This document shows, piece after piece, positions 52,466 through 61,972 of a DNA stretch of 64,000 nucleotides. A model generated the notes under the pieces. The model made no database searches. It was not told where the DNA came from and was given only the letters and a program-made list of their open reading frames with translations. The position numbers and the translations under genes are program-made. How positions within the stretch are numbered: position 1 is the first letter of the stretch; each line of letters starts with the position of its first letter. This DNA is from Nannocystis sp. RBIL2. Lineage in GTDB: Bacteria; Myxococcota_A; Polyangia; Nannocystales; Nannocystaceae. The stretch covers positions 4,674,151 through 4,738,150 of the forward strand of contig NZ_JAPNJW010000002.1 of NCBI RefSeq assembly GCF_026626745.1. Direction: 5' to 3'.

Positions 52466-55243
52466 ATGGTGAGTCGCGTCGCCGCCGACGAGCACGACAG
52501 CACGGACGGGCTAGGCGAGGTCGGCGACGCGCCCGCCGATCCTCGCGCCTCGCCGAGCCCCCGCGCCGCCTCGCCCCCGGCGCGTCCCCCTTTAGCCCCG
52601 CGCCTGCTCGTCTCGCTCGCGCTCCCGTTCCTCGCGCTCGTCCTTCAGCTGCTGCTCTGGCGCCTCATCCCGCGCACCTGGTTCCTCTTCTTCTACCCCG
52701 CAGTCTTCTCCGCCGCCGCACTCGCGGGCCTGCGCGCCGGCCTGAGCACCACCGCATTGTCGGCGGTCCTGGTGTGGTGGTTCTTCGTCCCGCCCGCGCA
52801 GCAGCTCGTCAAGCACGACCCGGCCGCGCTCGTGCCGATGACTGTGTTCGTCGGCATGGGCATCGTCTTCAGCGTCTTCCACGAGCGCTTGCGCCGGGCC
52901 GAGCGCGCCGCCGCCGACGCGACCCGGCACCTCGCCTCCTCGCTGGTCCATCAGGCGCCGGACGGCATCCTCATCGCCGACCCCGCCGGTCGCCTCACCC
53001 AGGTCAACCCCGCCGCCTGTCACATGCTCGGCTACTCGCGCGACGAGCTGCTGGGCCTGACCTTGCTCGACCTGCTGCACATCGACGCCACCGATCCCAC
53101 CGACGTCCTGCACGGCTTGCCCGACGCCTTCGAGTCGAGCGTGCGGCGCAAGGACGGCACCGAGCTGCCGGTCGAGATCCGCGCCAGGCTGCTCACCGAC
53201 GGCCGCTGGCAGGCCTTCGTCCGCGACGTCTCCGCGCGCCGGCGCGTCGAGGAGGCCCTGCGCGAGCGGCAGTCCGACCTCGATCGCGCCCAGTCCGTCG
53301 CCGGCGTCGGCAGCTGGCGACTCGACCTGCGGCGCGACGAGGTTACGTGGAGCGACGAGAGTTACCGGATCTTCGGCGTCCCGCACGGCACCCCGCTCAC
53401 GTACCGCCGCTTCCTCGACCTGCTGCACCCGGACGACCGCGCGCACGTCGACCGCGCGTGGCAGGCCGCCCTGGCCGGCGTGCCCTTCGACGTCGAGCAC
53501 CGGATCGTCGTCGACGGCGAGGTGAAGTGGATCCGCGAGCAGGCCGAGGTCGACCTCGACGGCGCCGGCGTCCCGCTGCGCGGGATCGGCACCGCCCAGG
53601 ACATCACCCTGCGCAAGCGCGCCGACGAGGCGCTGCGGCGGGCCCACGACGCCGAGCGGCGGCTCCGCGCCGAGCTCGAGGACCTCACGCGCGCCGCCGC
53701 GGCGGTGTCCGAGGCAGTCGCCGACCTGCCGCGCTCCGACCTCGCCACGGTGCTGCAGGTCATCGCTCGCCAGGCCCAGACCCTGACCGACGCGCGCTAC
53801 GTCGGGCTCGGCATCGGCACCGACCCCGCCGTCCCCTTCGACCCGTGGATCTCCCTCGGCGTCTCCGAAGAAGTGGCCCGCCGGATCGCCCGTAACCCGC
53901 GGCCGATCGGCCTGCTCGGCGCGGTCGCCCGCGACAACCGCATCATCCGCACCCGCGACCTGCACCGGCACACCGCCTTCGGCGGGTTCCCGCCTGGCCA
54001 TCCGGACATGCGCAGCTTCCTCGGCGTCCCGATCCGCTTCCACGGCCGCCCGGTCGGCAACTTCTTCCTGGCCGACAAGATCGGCGCCGACGAATTCTCG
54101 GTCCAGGACCAGCGGCTCATCGAGCTGCTGGCCGCCCGCGCCGGCGCGGCGATCGAGATCGCCACCCGCTACGTCGGCGAGGCGTTCCAGCGCGCGTGGC
54201 TGCAGACCGTCCTCGACCAGCTGCCCGAGGGCGTCATCGTCGTCGACAGCGAGAGCACCATCGTCCTGCGCAACCGCGTCGCCGCCGCGCTCGCTCGCCG
54301 CTCGGGGCTCGTCGGCCACCCCGAGGATCGCCTTTACGACGTCCGCGACCCCGCCGGCACGCCGGTGCCGTTCCAGCGCACGCCGGCCAACCGCGCGCTG
54401 CGGGGCGAGACCCTCGTCGGCGTCGAGTACGTCATCGTCGGTCCCGACGGCCGCGGCCTGCCGGTGCTCGTCAGCGCCACCCCGCTCGTCACCGACGGCG
54501 AGCCTGCCGGCGCCGCGATCGTGTTTCAGGACATCAGCGCGCTCAAGGAGCTCGAGCGCCTGCGCGAGGAGTGGACCTCCGTGGTCGCGCACGACCTGCG
54601 GCAGCCGGTCGCCGTCGTCGAGCTGACCGTCGACGGCCTCCTGCGCGGCCACCCGGACGCCGCGCCAGAGCGGACCCGCCGCGGCCTCGAGCGGATCAAG
54701 ACCGCCAGCCGCCGCCTCGGCCGCATGATCGACGACCTGCTCGACGCCTCGCGCATCGAGTCGCGCCGCCTGACCGTCCAGCCGCGCCTCGTCGACCTCG
54801 CGGCCCTGGCCGCCGGCGCGGTCGAGCAGGCGCGCGAGACCTTGCCCGGCGCGCCGATCCGCGTGGTCGCCGAGGGTCCGCAGCCGGCGTGGGTCGACCC
54901 CGACCGGATCCACCAGGTCCTGGACAACCTGCTGTCGAACGCCGTGAAGTACGGCGAGCCGGGCCGGGAGATCCGCGTCGACGTCGGCCCGCGCGACGAC
55001 GCAGTCGAGCTCGTCGTCGTCAACCGCGGGGCCGGCATCGCGCCCGACCAGCAGCACTCGCTGTTCTGCCGGTTCGCCCGCACCCGCGAGGCCCGCGAGG
55101 GCCCCGTCCCCGGGCTCGGCCTCGGCCTCTACATCTCGCGCGGCATCGTCGAGGCCCACGGCGGCCGCATGTGGGTCGAGAGCGCCCCCGGCGCGACCAC
55201 CAGCTTCCACTGCCTGCTGCCGCGCGAGCCGCCGCGGGAGTGA
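52466..55243 (+). CDS. Hybrid-free sensor histidine kinase: DUF4118, PAS, PAS, GAF, PAS, HisKA, HATPase
   Basis: A 925-residue sensor kinase. A disordered N-terminus is followed by four membrane helices of the DUF4118 (KdpD-like) type (about 45-140, with FLFFYPAVFSAAALAGLRAG). Then come a PAS domain (about 155-260, APDGILIADPAGRLTQVNPA), a second PAS (about 275-385), a GAF domain (about 410-575, SFLGVPIRFHGRPVGNFFLADK) and a third PAS (about 580-690). The HisKA helix has VVAHDLRQPVAV (phospho-acceptor His709), and the HATPase has NLLSNAVKYGEPG (N box, about 821) and GLGLGLYISR. No receiver domain and no neighbouring response regulator are present, so the partner is elsewhere. The signal is unknown. 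Confidence 0.88.
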   Translation: MVSRVAADEHDSTDGLGEVGDAPADPRASPSPRAASPPARPPLAPRLLVSLALPFLALVLQLLLWRLIPRTWFLFFYPAVFSAAALAGLRAGLSTTALSAVLVWWFFVPPAQQLVKHDPAALVPMTVFVGMGIVFSVFHERLRRAERAAADATRHLASSLVHQAPDGILIADPAGRLTQVNPAACHMLGYSRDELLGLTLLDLLHIDATDPTDVLHGLPDAFESSVRRKDGTELPVEIRARLLTDGRWQAFVRDVSARRRVEEALRERQSDLDRAQSVAGVGSWRLDLRRDEVTWSDESYRIFGVPHGTPLTYRRFLDLLHPDDRAHVDRAWQAALAGVPFDVEHRIVVDGEVKWIREQAEVDLDGAGVPLRGIGTAQDITLRKRADEALRRAHDAERRLRAELEDLTRAAAAVSEAVADLPRSDLATVLQVIARQAQTLTDARYVGLGIGTDPAVPFDPWISLGVSEEVARRIARNPRPIGLLGAVARDNRIIRTRDLHRHTAFGGFPPGHPDMRSFLGVPIRFHGRPVGNFFLADKIGADEFSVQDQRLIELLAARAGAAIEIATRYVGEAFQRAWLQTVLDQLPEGVIVVDSESTIVLRNRVAAALARRSGLVGHPEDRLYDVRDPAGTPVPFQRTPANRALRGETLVGVEYVIVGPDGRGLPVLVSATPLVTDGEPAGAAIVFQDISALKELERLREEWTSVVAHDLRQPVAVVELTVDGLLRGHPDAAPERTRRGLERIKTASRRLGRMIDDLLDASRIESRRLTVQPRLVDLAALAAGAVEQARETLPGAPIRVVAEGPQPAWVDPDRIHQVLDNLLSNAVKYGEPGREIRVDVGPRDDAVELVVVNRGAGIAPDQQHSLFCRFARTREAREGPVPGLGLGLYISRGIVEAHGGRMWVESAPGATTSFHCLLPREPPRE

Positions 55244-55246
55244 GCG

Positions 55247-55320
55247 GTCCTTTCGGACATGTTCTTACAAACATGCACAAATAGACATGCCCCCCAGGGC
55301 ATGCCCCTTCGCGCATGTCT
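55247..55320. terminator. Multi-hairpin palindrome block between convergent genes
   Basis: Four stems in 74 bases: GTCC-TTTC-GGAC (55247-55258), CATGTT/AACATG (55258-55275), CATGCCC/GGGCATG (55286-55303), and an outer AGACATGC/GCATGTCT (55283-55290 with 55313-55320). It separates the convergent stops of the histidine kinase (55243) and hisC (55333) and is the most complex member of the family. Confidence 0.7.
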
Positions 55321-55332
55321 CTTCGGTCCGGC

Positions 55333-56448
55333 TCAGGTGGCCGGGTAGCCGGGGATCACCTCGACGAGCGCCTTGGCCAGCAGGTCGAGCTCGGCGTTGG
55401 TGCCGACGCCGACGCGCAGGCAGCCGGCCAGGCGCGGCATGGCCGAGGCGTCCTTGACGAGGATCCCGCGCTGGGCGAGGGCCTCGGCGACGCGGGTGGC
55501 CTCGCCGGCGGGGTCGAGGCGGACCACCGCGAAGTTGGCGTGGGCCGGGAACACCTTGGCCTTGGGGATCTTCTCCAGCAGCCCGACCAGCTTCTGGCGG
55601 GCCGCGAGGCTGCGGGTCAGCATCGCCTTCTGCACGCCGTCGAACTTGGTCAGCACCAGCTCGGCGATCGCCTGGCTGGTGGCCGACACGTTGTAGGGGT
55701 TGCGGACCACGTTGAGCGGCCGGCGCAGCGCCGGCGGGGCCACGAGGTAGCCGATCCGCAGCGCCGCCAGCCCGATCTTCGACAGCGTCGACATGTACAC
55801 GACGTTGTCGGGCAGACCCTGGCGCCACAGCGTCGCCCCCGGCGAGTACGAGATGTAGGCCTCGTCGAGCACGAACACCGTCGCCGGGTGCTGCGCGATC
55901 AGGCGCTCGATGACCGCCGAGTCCCACAGGCTGCTCGTCGGGTTGTTCGGGCGGGCCAGGAAGCACAGCGCCGCGCCGGTGGCGACCCCGAGCGCCTCGT
56001 GCATCAGCGTCTCGTCGAGCTCGAGCTCCTCGGTGAGGGGCACCTCGAGCACGCCGATCCCGCGACAGCGGGCCGCGTGGCCGTACATCTGGAACGTCGG
56101 CGTCGGCACGACGATGAAGCTCGGCTCGCTCGGCCGGCCGCCCAGCGCGGTCAGCAGGAAGCCGATCAGCTCGTCGCTGCCGCAGCCGAGCACCACCGCC
56201 TCCGGGTCGACCGCGTGGCGCTGGGCCAGCAGCGCCCGCAGCTTGCGCCCGGACGTGTCGGGGTAGCGGTTCAGCTCGAGCTGAGCCACTCGCTTGCCGA
56301 CCTCCTGCACCACCTCCATCGGCCACGGCTCCGCCAGCTCGTTCGCCGCCAAGCGCGCCTTCACTGGCACCGGCTCGATGTCGTACACGTCGAGTCCCGC
56401 CAGCGCGGGTCGCAGGTGGCGAGTCCACTCAGATGTCGTCATGAACAT
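55333..56448 (-). CDS. hisC: Histidinol-phosphate aminotransferase
   Basis: A 371-residue fold-type I PLP enzyme that transaminates imidazole-acetol phosphate in histidine synthesis. Family marks are KLAANELAEPWP-like (here RLAANELAEPWP), LNRYPDTSGRKLR, GCGSDELIGFL, FLARPNNPTSSL, FVLDEAYISYSPG, the PLP lysine in STLSKIGLAALRIGYL and RVGVGTNAEL. It follows hisD with a 24-base gap, so the pair is an operon. Two starts are possible (56448 and 56442). The first lies in an ACATG...CATGT inverted repeat. Other his genes are not in the window. Confidence 0.92.
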   Translation of the reverse strand: MFMTTSEWTRHLRPALAGLDVYDIEPVPVKARLAANELAEPWPMEVVQEVGKRVAQLELNRYPDTSGRKLRALLAQRHAVDPEAVVLGCGSDELIGFLLTALGGRPSEPSFIVVPTPTFQMYGHAARCRGIGVLEVPLTEELELDETLMHEALGVATGAALCFLARPNNPTSSLWDSAVIERLIAQHPATVFVLDEAYISYSPGATLWRQGLPDNVVYMSTLSKIGLAALRIGYLVAPPALRRPLNVVRNPYNVSATSQAIAELVLTKFDGVQKAMLTRSLAARQKLVGLLEKIPKAKVFPAHANFAVVRLDPAGEATRVAEALAQRGILVKDASAMPRLAGCLRVGVGTNAELDLLAKALVEVIPGYPAT

Positions 56449-56464
56449 GTCCTCCGGGTCATGT
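56445..56464. promoter_or_regulatory. Palindrome remnant over the hisC start codon
   Basis: ACATG (56445-56449) can pair with CATGT (56460-56464), placing the minus-strand ATG of hisC (56446-56448) in a small stem. It is a decayed member of the dispersed family (ACATGTCC...). A translational effect is possible but the stem is only 5 bp. Confidence 0.35.
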
Positions 56465-56472
56465 CTGAAAAG

Positions 56473-57777
56473 CTATGTCGTTTCGCGCAGCCGCAGCTCC
56501 GCCGCGCGTGCGTGGCCCTCGAGCCCCTCGGCTCGGGCCAGGCGCGCGATCGCCGGCGCCTGGGCGGCCAGCGCGTCGCGGCCGAGCCGCAGCACGCTGG
56601 TGTGCTTGACGAAGTCCCACACCCCGAGCGGCGAGGCGAAGCGGGCCGCGCCGGCCGTCGGGAGCACGTGGCTGGGGCCGGCCGTGTAGTCGCCGGCGGC
56701 CTCGGGCGTGAACGCCCCGACGAAGATCGCCCCCGCCGTGGCGATCTGCGGCGCCACCGCGTCGGCGTCGGCGAGCAGCAGCTCGACGTGCTCGGGCGCG
56801 TAGGCGTTGACGGCGGCGACCATCGCCGCGACGTCGTCGACCAGCACCGCGGCCCCGTGGTCGCGCAGCGCCTGCGAGGCGATCTCGGCCCGCGGCAGGT
56901 CGCCGAGCTGACGGGTCAGCGCCGCGATCACTGCGGGCACCAGCGGCTCGCTGTCGGTGATGAGGATCGCGCAGGCCAGCACGTCGTGCTCGGCCTGGGC
57001 GATGAGGTCGGCGGCGACCAGCTCGGGGTCGGCGGTCGCGTCGGCGACGACCACGATCTCGCTCGGCCCGGCGATCCCGTCGATCGCACACAGCCCGAAC
57101 ACCTGGCGCTTGGCCGCGGTGACGTAGGCGTTGCCGGGCCCGACGATCTTGTCGACCCGGGGCACCGTCGCCGTCCCCAGCGCCAGCGCGGCGATCGCCT
57201 GCGCCCCGCCGATCTGGAACACCCGGTCGATCTCCGCGATCTCGGCCGCCAGCAGCACCACGTCGGGCGCCCGCGGCGTCACCAGGATCACCTCCGGCAC
57301 GCCGGCGACCTTGGCCGGGATCCCGGCCATCAACACCGACGACGGGTAGGCCGCGGTGCCGCCCGGCGCATACACGGCGACCCGGCGCAGCGGCGCGACC
57401 CGGCTGTACAAAGAGACATCTTCGATCTCGAGGCCGGTGTCGGCCTGGGCCTGCGTCTCGTGGAACACGCGGATCCCGTGGGCCGCGGTGACGAGGGCCG
57501 CGCGCAGGTCGGGCGACACGCGCGCGGCCGCCTCCGCCCGCGCCTCGCGGGAGATCTCGAACTGCTCCGGCGTCAGCGTGCGCTGCTCGAAGCGGCTCGT
57601 GAGCTCGCAGACCGCCGCGTCGCCGCGCGCCCGCACGTCCGCGATGATTGCGCGCGCGGCCGCGTCGGCCTCGCCTTCGAGCCCTGCCGCGCGCGAGCAG
57701 AGGGCCCGCCAGGTCGACTGGTCCTCGGCTCTACCCCCGCCACGGAGGTCGAGCGTGCGAAAGCCGAGGTCTCGCAT
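56473..57777 (-). CDS. hisD: Histidinol dehydrogenase
   Basis: A 434-residue zinc enzyme catalysing the last two oxidations of histidine synthesis (histidinol to histidine with 2 NAD+). The length is exactly that of the family. Marks are VAVYAPGGTAAYPSSVLM, IGGAQAIAALALGT, DKIVGPGNAYVTAAKRQVFG, IDGIAGPSEI, AEHDVLACA, NAYAPEHVEL, and GDYTAGPSHVLPTAGAARF with the catalytic His/Asp. I start at the ATG at 57777. The frame is open further upstream but without domain content. It is followed by hisC. Confidence 0.94.
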   Translation of the reverse strand: MRDLGFRTLDLRGGGRAEDQSTWRALCSRAAGLEGEADAAARAIIADVRARGDAAVCELTSRFEQRTLTPEQFEISREARAEAAARVSPDLRAALVTAAHGIRVFHETQAQADTGLEIEDVSLYSRVAPLRRVAVYAPGGTAAYPSSVLMAGIPAKVAGVPEVILVTPRAPDVVLLAAEIAEIDRVFQIGGAQAIAALALGTATVPRVDKIVGPGNAYVTAAKRQVFGLCAIDGIAGPSEIVVVADATADPELVAADLIAQAEHDVLACAILITDSEPLVPAVIAALTRQLGDLPRAEIASQALRDHGAAVLVDDVAAMVAAVNAYAPEHVELLLADADAVAPQIATAGAIFVGAFTPEAAGDYTAGPSHVLPTAGAARFASPLGVWDFVKHTSVLRLGRDALAAQAPAIARLARAEGLEGHARAAELRLRETT

Positions 57778-57855
57778 GGCTCGCAAGGTACAGCGCTCAC
57801 GGCCCTGACGGAAGTGAAACCCGCCCGGTTCTTGGTTATCCTGTCTGCTGCGCAG

Positions 57856-59007
57856 ATGTCGCCCGCCGCGCACCGCACAGCTCGCGTCCTCGCGCCTGCC
57901 CGCGCGGGCCTCCGCGTGCCGGTCGCGGCCGGGCTCGGGCTCGCGCTCACGCTCGCGCACGTCGGCTGCACCGCCCCGGGCGCGGAGACGACCGAGGGCG
58001 CCGGCACCGAGGACAGCAGCACCAGCGGCGTGTGGGCCGAGGCGCCTGCGCCGGCCGACGCCTGCGCCGAGGCCCTGCTCGTGTCGCACGGGCGCTACCG
58101 CGGCAACCTGCGGGCCATGACGGCCGACGAGGCGATCGGCGGCGTCTGCGGGGGCGGCGGGGCCGACGGCTTCCTCCGCGTCGAGGTCCCGGTGCGGGCC
58201 GATCTGACCGTCGCGGCCCGCGGCGTCGGCTTCGCCCCGCGGCTCTCGTTCGCCCCGGACGACTGCCTCGGCGGGCGCGAGATCGCCTGCGCCGCCGACG
58301 CTCCGCTCGCGCTGCAGGACCTGGCCGGCGGCACCGTCCTCCGCCTCGCCGTCGGCATCGACCCGGCTGTCTTTTCGGACCTGAATCAAAAGCCAGCCCC
58401 GGAGGACGCCCCCGACCCGCTGAGCTACGACCTCGAGATCGGCCTGACCCGGGTCCTCGACGCCGGCGAGGTGTGCGAGCCGGCCTCGCGCGGGCGCTGC
58501 GTCGCCGGCACCCTGTGCATGGCCAGCGCCCCCGGCGACACCCCCGAATGTACGACCTTGCCGGCCGACACCTGCAGCACCGCCCTGCGCACGCCGGTGG
58601 TGCTGGGCGCCGACGGCGAGGCCGCGCTGGTCGTCGACCCGGCCTTGCCGCAGACCGACGCCCACGCCCATACGTGCGGCGGCGCCGGCCTGCGCGAGCG
58701 GGTCCTGCAGCTCGACCTGCCGGCCACACCGCCGGCGCGAGCGCTCGAGATCACGGTCAGCCGTCCGGACGTCGGCCTCGCAGTGCGCGCGCCCGGCTGC
58801 CTCGCCACCGACGAACTCGCGTGCGCGGCCGGCACCGATGCCCCCGCGCGGGTCGTGATCGGTCGCCTCACGAGCCTGCGCGCCGCCGGCGTCGCGCCCT
58901 ATCTGTTCATCGAGTTGCCGCCCGACAGCGAACGCGACCCGGCCTTCACGCTGAACCTGCGCCTCGTGTCCGAGCCGACGCCCTGGGGCATGCCTGGTGC
59001 ACCGTGA
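57856..59007 (+). CDS. Cys-rich lipoprotein of unknown function
   Basis: A 383-residue protein. The signal peptide ends LTLAHVGC (lipobox), then a Glu/Thr/Ser/Gly linker. The mature part has two similar beta-rich halves, each with DxCxxAxxL-type starts (ADACAEALLVSHGRY, ADTCSTALRTPVVLG), a Cys near GGVCGGGG / HTCGGAG and strands such as LRVEVPVRADLTVAARG, suggesting an internal duplication. This resembles repeated pre-peptidase-like or jelly-roll modules of myxobacterial surface proteins. No catalytic residues are seen. It is divergent from hisD. Confidence 0.75.
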   Translation: MSPAAHRTARVLAPARAGLRVPVAAGLGLALTLAHVGCTAPGAETTEGAGTEDSSTSGVWAEAPAPADACAEALLVSHGRYRGNLRAMTADEAIGGVCGGGGADGFLRVEVPVRADLTVAARGVGFAPRLSFAPDDCLGGREIACAADAPLALQDLAGGTVLRLAVGIDPAVFSDLNQKPAPEDAPDPLSYDLEIGLTRVLDAGEVCEPASRGRCVAGTLCMASAPGDTPECTTLPADTCSTALRTPVVLGADGEAALVVDPALPQTDAHAHTCGGAGLRERVLQLDLPATPPARALEITVSRPDVGLAVRAPGCLATDELACAAGTDAPARVVIGRLTSLRAAGVAPYLFIELPPDSERDPAFTLNLRLVSEPTPWGMPGAP

Positions 59008-59191
59008 CGCTTCGTCGCGCGCGTGTGAGGGTTGAATAAGAAGTCGCGTGATCGGCGGAGCCGGTCCGCGTGAGATCGTCGCGAATGGGCCGCAAAGCGC
59101 TTGCCCTGCGCAAAAGGCGCGCATATGCTCGCGCCGCGCCCGCGGGTGCCCATCCTTACGTCAACCGCCGTTCACGGCACCGAGAGTCAAA

Positions 59192-60349
<1,158 letters not shown>

Positions 60350-60371
60350 GCCCCCGCGGCTCCCCACTCGC

Positions 60372-60404
60372 AGCGCGACCCCGGCCCCGTGCCGCGGTCG
60401 CGCT
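60372..60404 (+). terminator. Terminator after metK
   Basis: AGCGCGACC (60372-60380) pairs with GGTCGCGCT (60396-60404), followed by TCGTCTTTT. A standard intrinsic terminator 22 bases after the stop. Confidence 0.75.
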
Positions 60405-60429
60405 TCGTCTTTTCGGCCATGTGCATGGA

Positions 60430-60451
60430 GACATGTTCTTTCAAACATGTC
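60430..60451. repeat. GACATGTT palindrome element between convergent genes
   Basis: GACATGTT (60430-60437) pairs with AACATGTC (60444-60451), 8 bp with loop CTTTCA. A smaller stem CATTCG/CGAATG (60452-60471) follows and contains CATGTCC. It lies between the stops of metK (60349) and the gene ending at 60529. metK already has its own terminator just upstream. Confidence 0.7.
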
Positions 60452-60528
60452 CATTCGCGCATGTCCGAATGCTCCTGCACCCGTCGGGACGAGGACCGAC
60501 CCCGCGCGCCCGCCGTGGTCCGGCGCTG

Positions 60529-60960
60529 TCAATCCTCGAACAACGCCGCGACCATACGGTCCAGCTCCGCGTCCCCGCGCGCCAGCTCGGCGGACACGCC
60601 GAGGCGGTCGAACCAGCGCCAGATCGCCGCGGGGTCGCGGAGCGGCGCGTCGCCGTCCCACAGGTCCGTGCGGAGCTTCCGCTTCACATGCACGTTGAGC
60701 GCCGCGATCTGGCGGTCGTCGGCCGCGAGCAGCTCGATCAGGGGTCCTCCGCGGCACAGGCAGCTCAGGGCCGGCTCCTCGACGATCGGCAGCGCCGCGC
60801 GCAGGGCCGCGAGTTCCGCGGCGTCTGCGACCTCCGCGAACAGCCCGTGAGCGCCGCTGGGCCCCAACCGCACGCGCACCCGCGTCGTCCCGGCCAGCGC
60901 CGCGTCGAGCACGGCCTGGGTCGGCGGATTGGGGCACCACACCAAATCTCGATAGTCCAT
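60529..60960 (-). CDS. Hypothetical cytoplasmic protein
   Basis: A 143-residue protein without signal peptide or membrane helix. It mixes strands and helices (LAGTTRVRVRLGPSGAHGLFAEV, LIELLAADDRQIAALNVHV) and has two Cys near the middle (ALSCLCRGG). I do not recognise the family. Codon use is typical of the window. Convergent with metK. Confidence 0.6.
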   Translation of the reverse strand: MDYRDLVWCPNPPTQAVLDAALAGTTRVRVRLGPSGAHGLFAEVADAAELAALRAALPIVEEPALSCLCRGGPLIELLAADDRQIAALNVHVKRKLRTDLWDGDAPLRDPAAIWRWFDRLGVSAELARGDAELDRMVAALFED

Positions 60961-61170
60961 CGCTCCAGAGTGCAGCAGGACCGCCGCGGACTGGCCACTT
61001 ACTCATGACGAGTCGCCGCACCGCACGAGCGATTCACTCGTGGCCCCAGCACGATCTCCACGCGCGGTCGCCGCTGGTTCGATCCCGCCCTCACCCTGCA
61101 CGCACCCTCGGAGCCCCGCGAATTGTCTCCCGACTGGCTCAGTTTTACGCGCCTTGGTAGCCTGTCTGCG

Positions 61171-61968
61171 ATGGTCGCCTCGCCGTCGCGCCGGCTCTCC
61201 GTAGCAGCACTGATCTTCGCCCTCGCCGGCGCGGGCATGTCGGCCCACGCCGCTCCTGCCCCGAAAAAGGCCAAGGAGGCGGCCCCGGCCGCGGCGCCTG
61301 CGTCTGCCGATCCGGCGCCGACCCAGCCGGCCGCGCAGACCCCCGCCCCGGCCAAGAGCGAGGGCGGGCTGCTGGGCGAGGACCCGGCCGCGAGCGCGCG
61401 GACCTCGGACCTCTACGGCGACCGGCTCGACGGCATCGAGGCCGAGGTCAACAGCCTCAAGGACAAGATCTTCCGCAGCAAGGCGCGGCTGGCTGTCCTT
61501 CGGGACACGGTCATGGCGGGCGTCGCCGCCGGCGGCCGCGTCGTCCTCGCTCACCGCAACCTCATGGGCGTCGGCTTCCGCCTGGTGCGGATCGTCTACA
61601 CCCTCGACGGCGCGCAGATCTTCGCCCGCAGCGACGAGTCGGGCGGCCTCGACGCGGAGGACGAGATCCTCGTGTTCGACGGCACCTTGCCGCCCGGCCC
61701 GCACGAGGCCCGCGTCGAGCTCACCTACCAGGGCCAGGGCTACGGCATCTTCACCTACCTGCGCGGCTACACCTTCAAGTCGCCGCAGACCTACAACTTC
61801 AACGTCACCGAGGGTGGCAGCTTCAAGCTGGTCAGCAAGGGCTACGAGCGCGGCAACCTCACCACCGAGATGAAGGACCGCCCCGCCGTCGAGTTCCAAG
61901 TCGTCGGCCAGGACGGCGCCGCCGCGGCCGCGGCCAAGGCCGAGCCCGCGGCCGCGCCCGCCAAGTGA
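61171..61968 (+). CDS. Exported Ala/Pro-rich periplasmic protein
   Basis: A 265-residue protein with a signal peptide (MVASPSRRL...AGMSAHAA), an Ala/Pro/Lys linker (about 30-70), a helix (YGDRLDGIEAEVNSLKDKIFRSKARL) and a beta-rich domain of about 110 residues (VVLAHRNLMGVGFRLVRIVY, EARVELTYQGQGYGIFTYL). It ends in an Ala/Lys tail. I start at the ATG at 61171 so that the signal peptide is N-terminal. Four bases separate its stop from the next gene, a TPR protein, so they form an operon, probably part of an envelope complex. An LAVLRDTVMA segment is encoded by a TGTCC-TTCG-GGACA hairpin (61494-61507). Confidence 0.72.
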   Translation: MVASPSRRLSVAALIFALAGAGMSAHAAPAPKKAKEAAPAAAPASADPAPTQPAAQTPAPAKSEGGLLGEDPAASARTSDLYGDRLDGIEAEVNSLKDKIFRSKARLAVLRDTVMAGVAAGGRVVLAHRNLMGVGFRLVRIVYTLDGAQIFARSDESGGLDAEDEILVFDGTLPPGPHEARVELTYQGQGYGIFTYLRGYTFKSPQTYNFNVTEGGSFKLVSKGYERGNLTTEMKDRPAVEFQVVGQDGAAAAAAKAEPAAAPAK

Positions 61969-61972
61969 CCCC

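Noticed and set aside
52592..55210. An 872-codon minus-strand frame opposite the histidine kinase
   Set aside because: The plus-strand frame shows DUF4118, PAS, GAF, HisKA and HATPase motifs in order. The minus frame shows none.
57405..57430. AGAGACATCTTCGATCTC inside hisD as a family copy
   Set aside because: The encoded residues lie in a region normally present in HisD and the pairing is poor.
59008..59191. Possible SAM riboswitch ahead of metK
   Set aside because: I could not draw any known SAM or SAH aptamer in this leader. The visible pairings are short and generic.
61014..61095. A GGTTCGATCCC T-arm-like sequence with an upstream CACGAG/CTCGTG stem, suggesting a tRNA
   Set aside because: The T stem has mismatches, the anticodon-like loop lacks T at position 33, and no acceptor stem or D-arm can be paired.
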